Positions 21,711-34,937 of a DNA stretch of 64,000 nt are shown one piece after another (position 1 is the first letter of the stretch; each line of letters starts with the position of its first letter). The notes below the pieces were generated by a model. The model had not been told where the DNA came from. It did no database searches and saw only the letters and a program-made list of their open reading frames with translations. Location: NCBI GenBank assembly GCA_950295325.1, contig OX485807.1, positions 14,475,001-14,539,000 of the forward strand. The letters are read 5' to 3'. The translations under genes were made by a program, and so were the position numbers. The DNA comes from Polytrichum commune. Lineage: Eukaryota > Streptophyta > Polytrichopsida > Polytrichales > Polytrichaceae.

Positions 21711-22597
21711 TCCGAAAAGACCAAGGAAGAACCAAAAGGTGCATAAACTTCAGCATCTGAGTATCTCCTAAAGCAACTAATTGCTTAAACCAGAAACATT
21801 AATGCATGCCACGCTTGCAACAAAGTCAAGTCGAATTCCTATCAAAAACTCCCACACAAACTCTGCCATTTACACTTGAGAATGTTTCGTAGAGTGAATG
21901 CCTAGTACCAACAGGTGCAGAAACTGGAGATGGGACTATGATGACTGACAAAATTGAAATGGAATGTCGATTTCTAAAATAGATGTATCTAGAACATCAT
22001 CCCGTGTGTAGAATAAAGGCTTCTGTGACAAAAACTTGTCGAGCCTTTGGGTTAGACATCGAGATGACGATAGCCTGCAAGAGCACATCCAACTAGAACA
22101 TTATGAAATGCAGAACAAGAAATAACAGAATAAATAAATAAATCAACCAAATGACTACCATCCACTCTATAAAAAAATTCACCATCCACTTCAGCAAGAT
22201 GCTGACAATAAATGACAAATTCATTCACCACAGTAATGATAAAATGGGCACAAAAATTAACCTAAGTTGTTTTGAATACCATAATCTGCATGAATTATAC
22301 AAGAATACATCTATTAAATTGTTGAAGTATAACAGTCTCCACTTTATGTAACTGGTCTGAAGTAGAAGAATTCCTAACATTAAAATAAGACAATACCATC
22401 AACACAAAGATGAGTCTCATACCTTACTAAAGTTGCACAAACTTGCCCTCGTTCAGCTTTGTGAAAGTGAGATGCCAAATGTTTGGAAGCCAACAGCATC
22501 AGATTCATGACACAAGAGAACAACATCCCATTTGTGATTAAGACAAGACACGCCGCACCATGAAACCATAAATAACTAGAATTAACAAGAACAGAAG

Positions 22598-25505
22598 TCA
22601 CATGAAATCCTCCTCCAACTCTGCCAAACTTTTCCCTTTAGCAGCAATGTCCTTGTTAGATGTCATCTTTTCTTGAACCATGAGCCTGTTGTAGCTCCGT
22701 ATCTCTGTTTGTTTCTCCTTCTCCAGACGTTCCAGTTCTTCGCGCCGCTTCTGCAGCTCAATAAAATTATCCAAGTTAATCATGGCTGCCAAATCTGTGT
22801 CATACTGGAGTGATGATATCTGCCTTCAAATGAGCTTATTTTGCTATAAATTTTAAAAAAAATTAAAAAAACTTCTATGAGGTGATTGTAGGACTTAACC
22901 CTAGACCATAGAACTGGCACTCTTTCTGTCGTTGGACAGTCAAGTTCTCAAAACAGGCATTTCAAACTACGACCAAACCAATCTAAGAAAGTACAAAAAG
23001 GACCAACAAACAATCCACTGTGACCTTATTTTGACGAACTTCAGTTTAATTGAGCAAGAACCATGTAGTACCTTTTCCTTTGTATGTTGTTTACGCTCTG
23101 CTCTCTCTGCAGCATTATAGGCCTCCCTTTCAGCTGCACCAAAAAGGAACTGACAATATGATCAACATATGCGAAAGAGTATGGTATCATTGACATCAGC
23201 TAAACAAACTCACACATACATGAAGCTTGAGCTTCTAAATGCAGGACCTCACATAAAGCATAACAAGAAACCCAAATCAAAATGCCAAAAGAGACTGAAT
23301 CTTAGAGAAGACTTTTGCTCAGCTGTGATGAAAAGATCAATTTCCTTCAGAAGCAAGACACAGGTGACTGAACCTTTCAAATCTGGTGTCTGCTCTGTTT
23401 TGGTCTTGTTCAGACGATTCACAATCTCATTTTTGCGTGTCTCCACACGAACAGTCCGCACCTGCAAAACAGTAATCACTTCAGTAGGAATTCACATGTA
23501 TAATGGGAATTCTATCCCAAGACGAAAGCTACAGGCCTTCTTTTTTTAAGGGTCAACCAGAATGGGGCCACAACAACAGGATCCAAAATCCTTACAAGCT
23601 TGGGGTTGTGAAAGCCAACTTGGCCAACATCCATGCTTTGAGTCTTCCTCAAGTTGTACCAAGGAGTGTAAACAACATCCAGGTTGTTGAGTTTGTTGCC
23701 TACAGAAACATCCCACCTACACTTCCATCAGCTTCACTCTCATTGTCCCAGAAGACTCTTGTCAACAAAGTCCTCTCAAGATAAGCTTCATGAAAATCAA
23801 TGTGTTTTCACAATTTTTGCAAAGCCATCACCACAAACCTTGGATAGAGTTGGCTTTAACAAGCTGAGCACAATCTTCAAGAAGCTCTGGGGTGATCATA
23901 TCCATAGTCTGGAATCTGTGCATTCTCAGGTACACATGAGCTGATGACAGCTTGTCCACATGAAACCTGAAAAAGGGCATCCCATCAGATGTTTAGAACA
24001 TGATAAACAATTACAAACTTCTAATTCTGGAATAAGGCAGACCAGTGTTAATCCAACATAGCAATAATGTGAACATGTCTATTTGAGTGGTGAGTGGTTA
24101 GGTTTGGATAAAAGAAGGGAAACCAAAAAGGTATCATGTGCTGAAAAGAGATTGGACTACTTGCTCATCATAACATGTTAACCATTCTAGGCTCATCAAC
24201 AGTCAATATAATTGGAAGGACCTACATGACCATTAAATGTGCACAAGAATCTTCACTCTGATAATCAATAAGATAATCATATGAGCTCCAAAAATGAGGC
24301 AAATGGCTATGGGCACAATTTGGATTTGCTAATCATCTTGCAATCATTGCATGTTTCATATGCTACGAGAAGTGGGTGCAGAGAGAAAGTGTCCAAATAA
24401 CACACGTCCACCTTACTATCACAAACTTCGAATGATTCTGGATGAGAAGGACAATCCGGCATCAATTACTGTCAAGAGAAACAAGGACCTCCTTCAAAAC
24501 TCCTCTGGGTTTTTTGCCACAATACCCGTGTGCACCACGAATACACATAGAAATTTGCAAACACAGCATTGCCAATCAATTTTGCAGCTGGATCTTCACT
24601 ATTCAAACATTTTAAAAATATCGATACCAAAAGCACACAGAATGCTTCATACTCTAGGACCTATATCGTTGACCTGCAACTCACAAGAAATGTGAACATG
24701 CTTAAAATTCACATCCAAATGGACATAAATTGCCATGCCTGTAATCTTTCATCTACTCGATCATTGAACGAAAACCAAATTGTAGCCGAGCAATTCATTG
24801 CAGTTTCATCTTGGTACCTTCTTTGTGAATTCGGGTTAACTTCACCCAAATTTCAAAAAGAGGCAACTAAGATGAGACCGCAGTTTTAGGTTATCCAACA
24901 CGTATCACCATACGTCCAGGGAGCTCTTAGACATGGAAAACAACTACACCGCCGTCCAAGACTACCCACTAGTGTTTTTTGCGAAGGAGAAGTATCGCCC
25001 AGAAATTCCATGTCCATACACATGCGGTGGTTTACTCCATGTCCATCCATACACAGGCCAATCCGACACATCATTAAGCCTTCAACAAACCGACAACCCT
25101 GAGCTTCGGCTAACGCCAGAGAAAGGAGGCACCACGAATTTGCAGAGAACAGGACGTTTAATCTCTCGAACCTAAACCTTATCCGGCAGAGGGAATAACA
25201 AAATTATTCGGGGGGTCAAGATGACAAATTCACAAGTATGAAAGCCTTATTCTATAATCCGACAAAAGGAAGGCAAAGGAAGACAAGCTTAATAGCACAT
25301 CAATTGAACCCTAAACCACACAAAACTCTCATACAATAAACCGGAGGGCATCATCATCTCCCAAACTGAAAACAAAGACATCCCAAACTTACCAAATATC
25401 TTCCGGCAGGCCATACTTGATGAGGTCCTCATTCTCGTGCTTGTCGAGGCCCATGTAAATCACATAGTCCCCGACTTCAGGCCGTGCTTTGAAGTAGTAC
25501 ACCAT
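22598..25505 (-). CDS. CCDC25: CCDC25 homologue (NFACT-R/DUF814 domain)
   Basis: Six exons: 25505-25393, 23966-23839, 23699-23596, 23461-23374, 23133-23072 and 22750-22598. They join in frame to 215 residues (human CCDC25 is 208). The order matches the family: [79 protein letters not shown], a charged helix [15 protein letters not shown], and the C terminus [10 protein letters not shown] then LEEDFM. All introns are GT-AG. The NFACT-R fold is shared with ribosome-quality-control factors; animal CCDC25 has been described as an extracellular-DNA sensor, and the plant role is not established. The start is the first ATG before the conserved YYF segment. The acceptor of exon 6 lies inside a longer open frame; the join at 22750 keeps family spacing and phase. 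Confidence 0.95.
24150..24365 (+). repeat. AATCATCTTGC family copy in CCDC25 intron 1
   Basis: Reads GATTGGACTACTTGCTCATC, then ACCATTCTAGGCTCAT, GAATCTTCACTCTGATAAT and TTGCTAATCATCTTGCAATC. Similar to 37985-38470 in the same orientation and to fragments near 46440, 58905 and 61460. Confidence 0.65.
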
Positions 25506-27881
25506 CTTAACCCCCTTTCTCCCCTCTCAAACCCTTTCACAGTGCACCAAACTCTAAATTACAAAGGGCTTTCCGAAGCTCCCTGTGTGACGAGTGCTCA
25601 ATTTGCCATACTTCTCTGTCTCACACCGATGATACTGCACTAAGGGCCCGGAATTGAGAGCAGAGATGGCGAGGTAGGACAGAGGAGGGAGAGGCCCGAC
25701 TGAAGGCGCCCTTAACCACTGTGTGTATGCGTATTGTGTTTTGTGTGATGCGAAACCCTAATCCCTAATTTTGATGATCCCGATCATCATTTAGCAAGTC
25801 TATGTGACCCCACATGTTTATTTTATTTAGTGGGTAAGTTCACATGGCCCCCACAGCTCCTGAGAATAAGTCTCCTTGTATAAGTACTTATTAGGTACCT
25901 GCCAAGTGAGTTGGTTCTCCAGATTTTCATGTTTTTGTCTGCATTAGGCGGATAGGTATCTGATTTGGTACTACACAATCTCACCTAATAGCCACTACTG
26001 CAAGTATTAGTTTCCTTTCCACTGGATGGAAAAAAGAAAAAAAAATTATCGTTACTAAGTAGCGCAGTCTACAGTGGTTACTGTGTTACTACAAGCCTAT
26101 ATTCAGTAAAGTAACATAATTTATTTTCGAGTTCAACCATTTCAGAGTAAAGCTGTGAAGTTAAAGAACAGGTTTGATCAAATGTTTGATTCTCCGATAC
26201 GCAATTGAGCAGATGATTGAGAACGTATCATATGCAGATGAAGTTGAGCATCAACTGTCCCATAAACTTAGTCATGCACAGAAATTCACAGAATTCGTGA
26301 ATTTGATGTAATATAGAAGGTATTGTGTTTTCACTCATGCCAAAGTAATATTATGTTTCTGAGTGCTATAAGTAGACCTCCAACTCCAAGTATTTAACTT
26401 CATCTCTAACTGTGGATGAAAATAGCTTTACTATCAATACTAAGTAGAGTACGTAATTTTACAGTGCTCACAAGGTACACAGTAAAACATTGTTAGTTTT
26501 CTGAGTTTTGAACGTTCAAAGTTAAACCTGTGTGGTTAAACAACAGGATTGATCATGTTTGATTCATGGGTATGTAAGTATCCTGTCCAATACAGTAGGT
26601 ATGTCGGGAACTACATAAATAGTGAATTTGATGTAGTATGGACAGTGCCATGTTTCCACTCATATTAAAATATCATCATGTTTGTGAGTGCTATAAGTAG
26701 GGGTCAAACTCTATGCCATCTGTTCACCAACATGCAGAAAGCAGACAAACATTATGTATCACCACTCGCTGGTATGACACTCTGTTGGAGTGGACTGATT
26801 GACCCGCTTAGAACTCGTGAGTTGTGACATGTGGTGAAGTGTCATACAGTCCAGACGGTACAGTAAGTGGCTTATTATATTGGCGTTTCTCCAGTATTAC
26901 TACATTGTAAACAGAATCCTCTGAAACAGCACTGAAACATGCACTCCCCTCCAAGCTTAACCACCATGCTTGCACTGGAGACAGCTGTGTGCTCCCAGAC
27001 CTAGATAATTGGCATGTTATCTAGCCAGCGATTTCTTAATAGGTGCACTCATCTTATATTCCAAACCCTCGCTCCATTGACTTTAGTCCTCAACATATTT
27101 GGTTGAGCCAGATGAGAATCACTTCATAATCCTCAATATGTATGTGCTACCATTTCCAGCTGTGTACTACCGAAGCTACTGGAAGAGGCCAAGGTAGTGG
27201 GCAATATGTACTGATGCATTGATGACCTGCTAATTTCAGCTCTTGTAACTAATATTGCTACATTAACTTGATTAATTCATCTATGATCAAAATACTTTTC
27301 AATATTTGCAAGCAAACTATATCAATAGAATCAATGTATGCTCAATGAGGTTCGGAATGTAGTGCTGCCAACCACATCAGGTCCTCACACGTACATACAA
27401 TCAACCAGTTTATTTGATAAGATGTGAGGCCCATATTTTTGAGCAATACAAAATCTTCGATTAGGTAGACACTGTCCCATATGTGATTTGTTCTCATGTA
27501 GGGATGAGAGAAGAACTACTTTTTTATTTAAATTTTAAAAATCAATTTGTTGATTCAAAAAACACATTAAATAACCTGAACCCAATCTGTAAACAACAAT
27601 GCCATCAATGCAGGCAGTGAGCAAGCCACATACCATGGCAAGTGGCAACTGATACCACCTTGGGAGCGTCATTTATTCAAAATCAAATTGCAAAGTCTGT
27701 TTTGTAACAATTTTTACAAAACAGATAAATGTTCTCAATGCTTGAAGGTATCCATGTCAACAGTTTGGTTATTCATGAAAACTTTCCCACTTGTCGACCA
27801 TCTCATAATTTGAGCAGAACTAATCAAGACCTCACTCAAAGGGCGAGGTCAAGAATGTTTCAGATACACAAGATGCATAAC
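25506..27881. other. Intergenic stretch, no gene seen
   Basis: The first 200-300 bp should contain the CCDC25 leader and promoter. Two related segments near 26330-26400 and 26640-26710 (TTTGATGTA, then TCACTCAT and GTGCTATAAGTAG) suggest a tandem duplication of about 310 bp. Nothing coding was seen. Confidence 0.4.
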
Positions 27882-29439
27882 TTAGTTGACACCCACAGAT
27901 CGAGGAGAAGGGCTTACAGCGCTCAATGAGCTCTCAAACCGCAACTCCGACCCACAACACAAAGCCTCAGATGAGAGTGCAAGTCTCTTCTGCTCACTCT
28001 TTAACAAGACCTCAACATTAGGGTTCTCCAACAATGTTGAAACAGGTTCATGTTGCGTAGAAGTCAAGTTGATTGTCGGGGATGAGGTGTCAACAAATGC
28101 ATGTGACATAGGTGCAACAGGTACAGCATCCTTAGGCATCAGCAACTGACCAGCTTCAAGAGGGGCAGCAGCCCTCAAATTTGCTAGTCGAATCTTCTCA
28201 GCTCGAGCTCCAACTGCTTGACCAAGAACGGCAGATCCAATTGTGAAGGCGATTGCGTACTTGGGCATCACTACAGCTTTCCTCAACATTGCAATAAATG
28301 GAATGGTAGCATGGACTGCCAAGAACCATTGGGGGGAGAACTTCTTTGTGTGCTCTCGCCAAACACCCAATGGCACATTCAAAGCCATTCCTAATAACCC
28401 AATTGCAAGTACTTTTGTAGGCAAAGCTTGAGGCCTGAGTGCTTTAACTGCAGAAGTCTTGGCCAGCGCAGCTCGTGCAGCAACTATAGCAGGTGGGCAC
28501 CTATACTTCATCCCAGATGGTAATTTCATCATCTTTGACACAAGTGGAAGTACCCCACTCACTGCTCTAAAAGACTTTGCAATTGGACATTGACCTGTGG
28601 CGAGCCATTCACTACCCATGGCTTCATGAGACGCCTGTAGACAACAGAAAATCAAACATGGCGTCAGGAAAAGTAAACACTTCAGCCTACAACGCACTAC
28701 ACAGACAGATTGAAGCAGGCCCACATACTACTAGAGCTTATCTTTGGTAACCAAAGGTGACACAGTATTCAAATAAGAAACTACTTGACCCCCCTACAGA
28801 ATTGCTCTAACAAGTAGATAGGAACACAAATGGAACCAAGGACAGTTCCATGTTAGCACCACCTATGCAGTGCCAACAAACACATCTAAAATGCACTCCA
28901 TATTTGCTAGCCATATGTACATTGATTTATTTCTGCCTAATCCACCAAAGAATAGGTGACACAAATCTACAAAAATGTCTGATACGCACTTGAAAACTGT
29001 CACCAACGGAATTCGGTGTTTGCAAACAGCAGATTCCCTGACATTCTGTCCAGGACATCATGCACATCAACAAGACGATTGGCAAATTTTAAAAACTTAC
29101 ATTAGTGTTAACCTCAGGCTTCGACTTCTCTCCAGGTTGAGGTTCTTTCTTGGGCTGCTGCTTGCCTGGCTTCTTTGAGTTATGCTTGGCCATGAATCCA
29201 TCAAATCCAAATGGTCCAGCAGGCCCAAAGGGTGACAAGCTGATTGCAGCAGCTGAAGCTGACAAAGGGTGAAAACTAAGATTAGGGACCTCAGAAGTCT
29301 CCTTAGCTAGCAAAGAGCTCTGAGTCTCTGTGGCTCGTGCCAATGGTACTACACCATCCTTTCCATGAAAAAGACGAAATGAGGTTTCAAATCCTGGGCC
29401 GTCCTCAAAGATAGGGCCACGGCCAGCTCTTGTCTGCAT
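27882..29439 (-). CDS. Predicted membrane protein of unknown function
   Basis: Two exons, 29439-29101 and 28634-27882, joined in phase 0 (AAT/GTAAGT, TCTACAG/GCG), giving 363 residues. Residues 1-113 are hydrophilic, with GPIFEDGPGFETSF near the start, FGPAGPFGFDGF in the middle and a lysine-rich stretch (KKPGKQQPKKE). Residues about 185-260 contain three hydrophobic segments (VLAIGLLGMALNVPLG, FLAVHATIPFIAML, AIAFTIGSAVLGQAVG) and the polar loop WREHTKKFSPQW. The last 100 residues are polar. I have the impression of a family conserved in plants, but I know no function. The start is uncertain: ATGCAG at the 5' end of exon 1 could instead be a splice acceptor, with a further exon upstream. Two tandem duplications lie upstream. 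Confidence 0.75.
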
Positions 29440-29610
29440 GCATCAGAGGAGCACATGTCAGTAGGTGAATCCTCCACAACCGCAAAGCTCAACAACAAGT
29501 CCTACGAGTATCATTTATGTTGACGGCATTACCAGTAGATGGGCTCGTACCCAGAAACTCTAGAGCGAATTCTACCCCCTCCATGCTGTCACAATCTTAG
29601 AACAAGGGCA

Positions 29611-30195
29611 ATTCGGCCCTACTGTAGATTAACCAGCAGGAGTCTTGACATGTAGAAACATCAACGAAGTCAGGTTGTATATCACATACATTCGAGCAAG
29701 ATCAGGATCGAGACTACCAAGGCGGATGTAGATAGAAAGATTGGTTTAACACGGTCCACATTTTAGTCCAACCCATACAACCCCATGCTCCATACTGAGC
29801 TCTTTCTCTCACAGGCTTCTTTCTGTGTGTGCAGCTGATGGAGAGCAAATATTTAAAAGAGGTAAAGGCAACGGAGGGTTTCCAATCAAGCACTTATAGG
29901 AATGCTAAAGGGAGATTCGGCCGTATTAAAGATTGAGTAACAGGTTTTTTGACATCGAGAAGTATCAACGACGTCGGAGTGCATATCACATATATTCAGG
30001 CAAGACCAGGATCGACACTACCAAGGCAAATGCAGATGAAAATATTCGGTCTAACATGCTCGGCATTTTGGTCCGACCAATACAGCCCCATGCTCCATAA
30101 TATAAGCTTCTTTTCTTAATGTGCAGCTGTTGGCCAGCAAACATCCAAAAGAGGTAAAGACAAGGGAGGGGGTTTCCAATCAAGCACTCACAGGA
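29611..30195. repeat. Tandem duplication upstream of the membrane-protein gene
   Basis: Copies at 29611-29900 and 29915-30195, offset about 304 bp. Both contain ACTACCAAGGC, CCCCATGCTCCATA, AAAAGAGGTAAAG and TTTCCAATCAAGCACT. Since the gene reads leftward, this is its leader or promoter. Confidence 0.8.
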
Positions 30196-30870
30196 GCAGG
30201 CACCGGAAACTTGAGGTTCGAGAACGAGAAGCTCGTTGTGACACCGATGTTCCGCAGAAACGGGCACATCTCCACCCCCTCTGTAATCTTATCATCACAC
30301 GCTGCATCCCAACTCATTCTCCTCATCCCGAACGCCATCTCACAACACACAGAACAACACTCTCTTCCCCTTACTTAGGGTCTTCGATCTTACTTCCCAA
30401 CCGTCCACAAACGCAACCACTCCCAATGTGCGAGCCTTTACCCTCCACTTGCACAAGCTTAAACGGAAAACTCCACGAATTCAACCTTGCTGAAATCGAA
30501 GCAGATTGCCGAAATTTCGGACTTCCACCATAGCCAGAGTTTCTGCGAAGCTTTGAAACTAAACGTAAGCCAAATGTGCCGGAGACAACCTAACCTTAAC
30601 CCTGCTATAGGGGTTTTCAGCCTTGCAATCGAAGTAGGAAATGGAAATTGTGGATTTCTAAGTCACCACAGCACCAAAGAAGCTCCCGTAAGGCTGTGGA
30701 ACGGAAGTAAACATGCAAGGAAGGGAAGAATAAGCGATGGCGCGGACGCCTGACGCTCTTCCACGCAGCAGGGGCAGCGATCGAGGGAGGAGGGCTCCAG
30801 GGTTCCTTCCGACTTCTCCTTCGTCGTCGCCTCGCTGCTTTCGCTGTGGTCAGCCTTGGTAGGCAGGCAT

Positions 30871-31410
30871 GTTTTCCGGAGTATAAAGTCTGGACCCAGA
30901 GAGTCCTCGCTTTACCCACCAGATTATGGTACTTACTCGGGGACCGCGCGTATACACATCGCTGCGGTTCGGGTCCCCGTCCGCAGGTTAAAGCCCCGAT
31001 CTACTAGATGGCGACTTTACACCGTGGATAAATCCAGTAACCGCGGAAATTTTGCGTTTAGCAGGCTCTGTAAGACAAGGGAGTGGTTCTAAGACGAAAG
31101 CTTTGTGCTACAGGTAATAAAGAGTGAGCTCCAGGCCCCTGTTATCCGAAGGGTAAAGGCTAAATCCATAGGATCCTCGCTTTATCCACCGGACAGAGTG
31201 AGTACCCGGTGACCGCGCAGAAACAATTTCCCGCGGTCGGAGTCTGCGTCCACTGGTTAGGGCAAAGATCTAGCAGACAATAAGTCTATCCTTTGGATTT
31301 AACCCAGTAACCACGCGGTCTCCATGTTCGCGGCTTTCATAAGAAATGGGAAGTGATACTGGGACAAACGTTTTACCCTTCGGGTAAAGAGTGAATACAT
31401 GGGGTAATTG
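30871..31410. repeat. Second, older tandem duplication upstream
   Basis: Copies at 30871-31140 and 31141-31410, offset 270 bp, well diverged. Both carry ATCCTCGCTTTA or GTCCTCGCTTTA, ACCGCGC, and CCAGTAACC followed by GCGG. GC-richer than its surroundings. Confidence 0.65.
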
Positions 31411-34400
31411 CAGTACCCGGGAGATGATGCTGCAGGTGTATATAATAGTGGGTCGTGTTGAGAGCACGTGGAGCAGGGTGAGTCAGGCACACACAACACA
31501 CATGGTTATTGATTTTGGTTCCTTTCATTGGCCTTTGGTTCACTTTATTGAAACCCTTAACCTATTCAAATGGGGATTGGTGACCTAAAAGTGATTGGCT
31601 TCCTATGATGGTTCATCTATTTGCTCTATATATGTAGAGTAGAGTTAACCATAAAGTATGGGGATGAATTGGGGTCGAAATGCCTTATTGGGCACTTGTT
31701 TGAGTGTAACAGGACAGTCTTGGAGGATTTCTTTGAGTTTGAGGCATCGAGATGTTTTAATTCTACATGTCTAAGAATATTCTCATTGTTTTTGTGACCT
31801 ATGTGTACATGCATCTCTTTGCTCCTTACGCCACTTATGTACTCCCCAAATAGATATAAACCTCAAGAAAAAAAACTCGATTCTCTTTTCAAAGTTTTGT
31901 TGCCCCAAAATAGACCAAAACAACTTCGCTCTGTGGCTTTATTTTTAAGTCACTTACACACGTGTTGGAAGTGGCAAATATGGAAAATTCCTTCCAAAAA
32001 CTTAAGTTCGTCCCCACTTTTGGTGGCTTTACAGCTACCTCTAGTATGTATCAAATATTTATCTATTTGATATAGGGTTTTCTAACCAAACATTTAAAAC
32101 CCCCGCTTGTTGTTTCACCTATCCAAAATAATTGTTTATGAAGAGAGTGTCTAGATTCTTTGTATGATAAAGTTCTCAACCTTAAACATGTTGTGGGACT
32201 TGCAACTTTAGTTGACCAACTCAAATTCAAGTTGTTTATGCATGCTATGTAGATACATAGGTGTTCAACTCATGGTAGATTGTTGAAAGGGGATGCTTCT
32301 AAACCCTTTATTGCAAAAGGGTGCATTATGATAAGCTTGGAACTTTCATACCACCCTTGATGTTGAGGGCGATTCACACCCACTATCTCATCACCATTTT
32401 CTATGATTGCTCATTTGTATTTAGAAACCTACTCCATTATGAAAATATGCACAAAAATATTGATTTACTTGTTTACCAAAATTAGAGAATATCCAATGGT
32501 CATAAAGTTTAAGTTCTCAAAATGCAACAGCTACTAAAATTCGTGGTATTTATGAATTTGGATAACAAGATGGACGAGGAGTTCAATACAAATAAATTAA
32601 TTTTATACACACGTATGTGGGATTTTGAAGTTCCAAAATTTGGAGTTCTTATTATGCTTACTCAAGAGGTGGTCAAGGTTCATTGATTGGACAATTCGAG
32701 TCTCTCGTAATGATCTTGAATGCCAATTTTGCAAACATTTTTTTGGGTTAGGGTGTTGCTTACATTACTAAAGATTGTTGAAGGTGGAGCATTAGGTTGC
32801 TCGTAGTCATAGAAACGTAATACTAGAAGTAATAAGGTTGTAATAAGCCTACAATGTTGGTCTATAGTGGGAGAGGAGTTATCCCATATTCTTTGTATCA
32901 ACCAAGGTGACCATGGGCAATAAAGGGCAAGGCAAGGGGTGGAGACCATCTCACTCCACGCATTGTTCATATGCCTTTGTGTGTGTGTAACTTGCTTGTG
33001 CAATCTCATCTCTATTCCTATTGAGTTCCAATAAATATGGTTGGTCCTTGCGATGGGCAACACCCATGGGCATATAGAATTGCTTCTCCTTCAAATTATA
33101 GAACCTTCTACAAGCTTCAGAGAAAGATTTAAAATATTTTTCTCCTTGAAATTATAATGAAATCGAGCAAGACTTGCACCTATTTGTTCTTGAAACATCG
33201 AATAATATTTATGCCAAATGGGCCACCCTGATGAAGACAAGAAGTGGCTTCACATTGGATCCTATTTTTGAAGGAGGCCCCACAGGGTTCCCTATGAGGA
33301 GAGAGGGTTAAATGATTAGTGCATTTCATGAAAACGTTGCTCATTTTAAAGGTTCAAACCAATGTTGGTCTGGTATAAAGTTGAAAGCATGGTATCAATA
33401 AATCAACATCAATAGTGGTATCAAAGAACCTACCCATGGGTATCAAAACTGTAATACCGCTCAAATATTGGCATTTCGTGGGTATGTCAAGTTGAGAATT
33501 TTTTTGTACACCCAAGTTATTGGTTGGGATCAATACCATTCTAAACCATATTGATAGCAGGGCATTTTGCCTAGGTATGAAGGTTCTTGCATGGTAAATA
33601 GACCAAATGGCATTGAAAACAAAAAAAAATCTCAAATACCCATACCCTATCGGTATCAAAAATATGTGAAATCCTCATTATAGATAACCAAATGGTGTGT
33701 TTTAAAGACGATACTAGTCCAACACTAGTCCATACATAGTCTTGAACTGATCCTTCACAACATGTGAGCCCAATTTGCTATGAAATCGGTCCATCTCAAA
33801 AGTTTCAGACCAACATGTAGAGTATGATATTAAGGGCTAGTTCACATGGGGTCCCGTGTGGAATGGTGAGTCCCAACTTCCATGCTCTCAACAGTTGGGA
33901 TTACATGGAGTGACCACAAGTGACTTGGGACTTAGGACTTGGGAACCATGTGAGTTGTCCGTAAGTCTACTTACTCCAACAAAAACTACTTTTAAAATAA
34001 ATAATAATAATAATAATATTTATCATTTGACCTCCTTTGCCATAAAGGACAATTAATGCCATAAAGTGAGGGCCGATCTACATCATGGACCATGAAGTCG
34101 GACCATGGAAGATGGCCTTTTTCCACGGATCAACTTGATGGTCCAACTTCCATGGTCTAGTTTCTTTAAAAAAAATCAATTTACAAAGCCTTTGGGCCCC
34201 TCACTAGGTGTAAACCGAATGTGGACCAAGACGAATGACCATGCACCAAAAAATGAATGTGCTAGTTTCTTTAACATACGTCCAAAAATGATAGTGTTGA
34301 AAAGAAAAGAAAAGAAAATCAGATTCAACCATTCTTTTATCTTTTATTGTATTCGTCATCTCTTTCCCCTCAAAAGAAAATCATAACAATATTTCTTTAT

Positions 34401-34937
34401 CACATGCACTTGCCTTTTTCTACCATAGCACCTCTTTTGCCTCTCCCACCGCAAACTCGTTGAACAATGTCAGTGGATAATGTAGGCCTTAAAATATGTC
34501 TTTTGGGGACCTCAAACTCCACGATCACTCTGACATTTTTTTTTCTTGGTGTAAAATAAAGCGATCGTGGGCCGAATTCAACAACCAATCACATATTTTA
34601 TAGAACCTTGAGACGACTTCACGATTGTTGATGTTCAATAAAATAAAACAATTCCAAAATGATAGAAAAGTTAAATGTGTCAGTTGAGAAGGTTGTACCA
34701 ACCAACAACCATATTATTTTGACTTCTAGGTACACCGATGACCTGCACGATATGCTTTATATCGTCATCAATATTTAAAAAAAATCACATGTATTGGTTG
34801 AAATCGATGTATTATGTTGAATGGGGCATGCGTGGTTGTGTCTATGTCATCAATGTTAGACTAACATCATAATTACAAGCTTCTCCATCCAAACCGATTA
34901 ACAAACTTCCCAAAACTATGCATCAAGAAGTATATAA
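31411..34937. other. Gene-free stretch
   Basis: No exon or tRNA was recognised. A small MITE-like segment near 33834-33963 begins GGGCTAGTTCACATGG and ends with a similar inverted sequence (CCATGTGAGTTGTCC); its target duplication is unclear. An AAT microsatellite lies near 33998-34018. Confidence 0.4.

Larger units (their letters stand above)
17107..22597. other. Gene-free repeat-rich stretch
   Basis: No coding exon was recognised. It holds a hAT-type MITE (18514-19009), two copies of a dispersed repeat (17725-18050 and 21358-21710) and one copy of the AATCATCTTGC family (21060-21250). The rest is AT-rich and unassigned. The final 200-400 bp may be the CCDC25 3' untranslated region. Confidence 0.5.

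Noticed and set aside
22751-22792. Extension of the last CCDC25 exon to the ATG at 22792
   Set aside because: Adds residues absent from the family; the acceptor CTGCAG at 22751 gives correct phase and spacing.
33834-33963. 130-bp MITE-like segment
   Set aside because: Ends are only loosely inverted and the target duplications do not match, so it is mentioned in the stretch entry but not called as an element.
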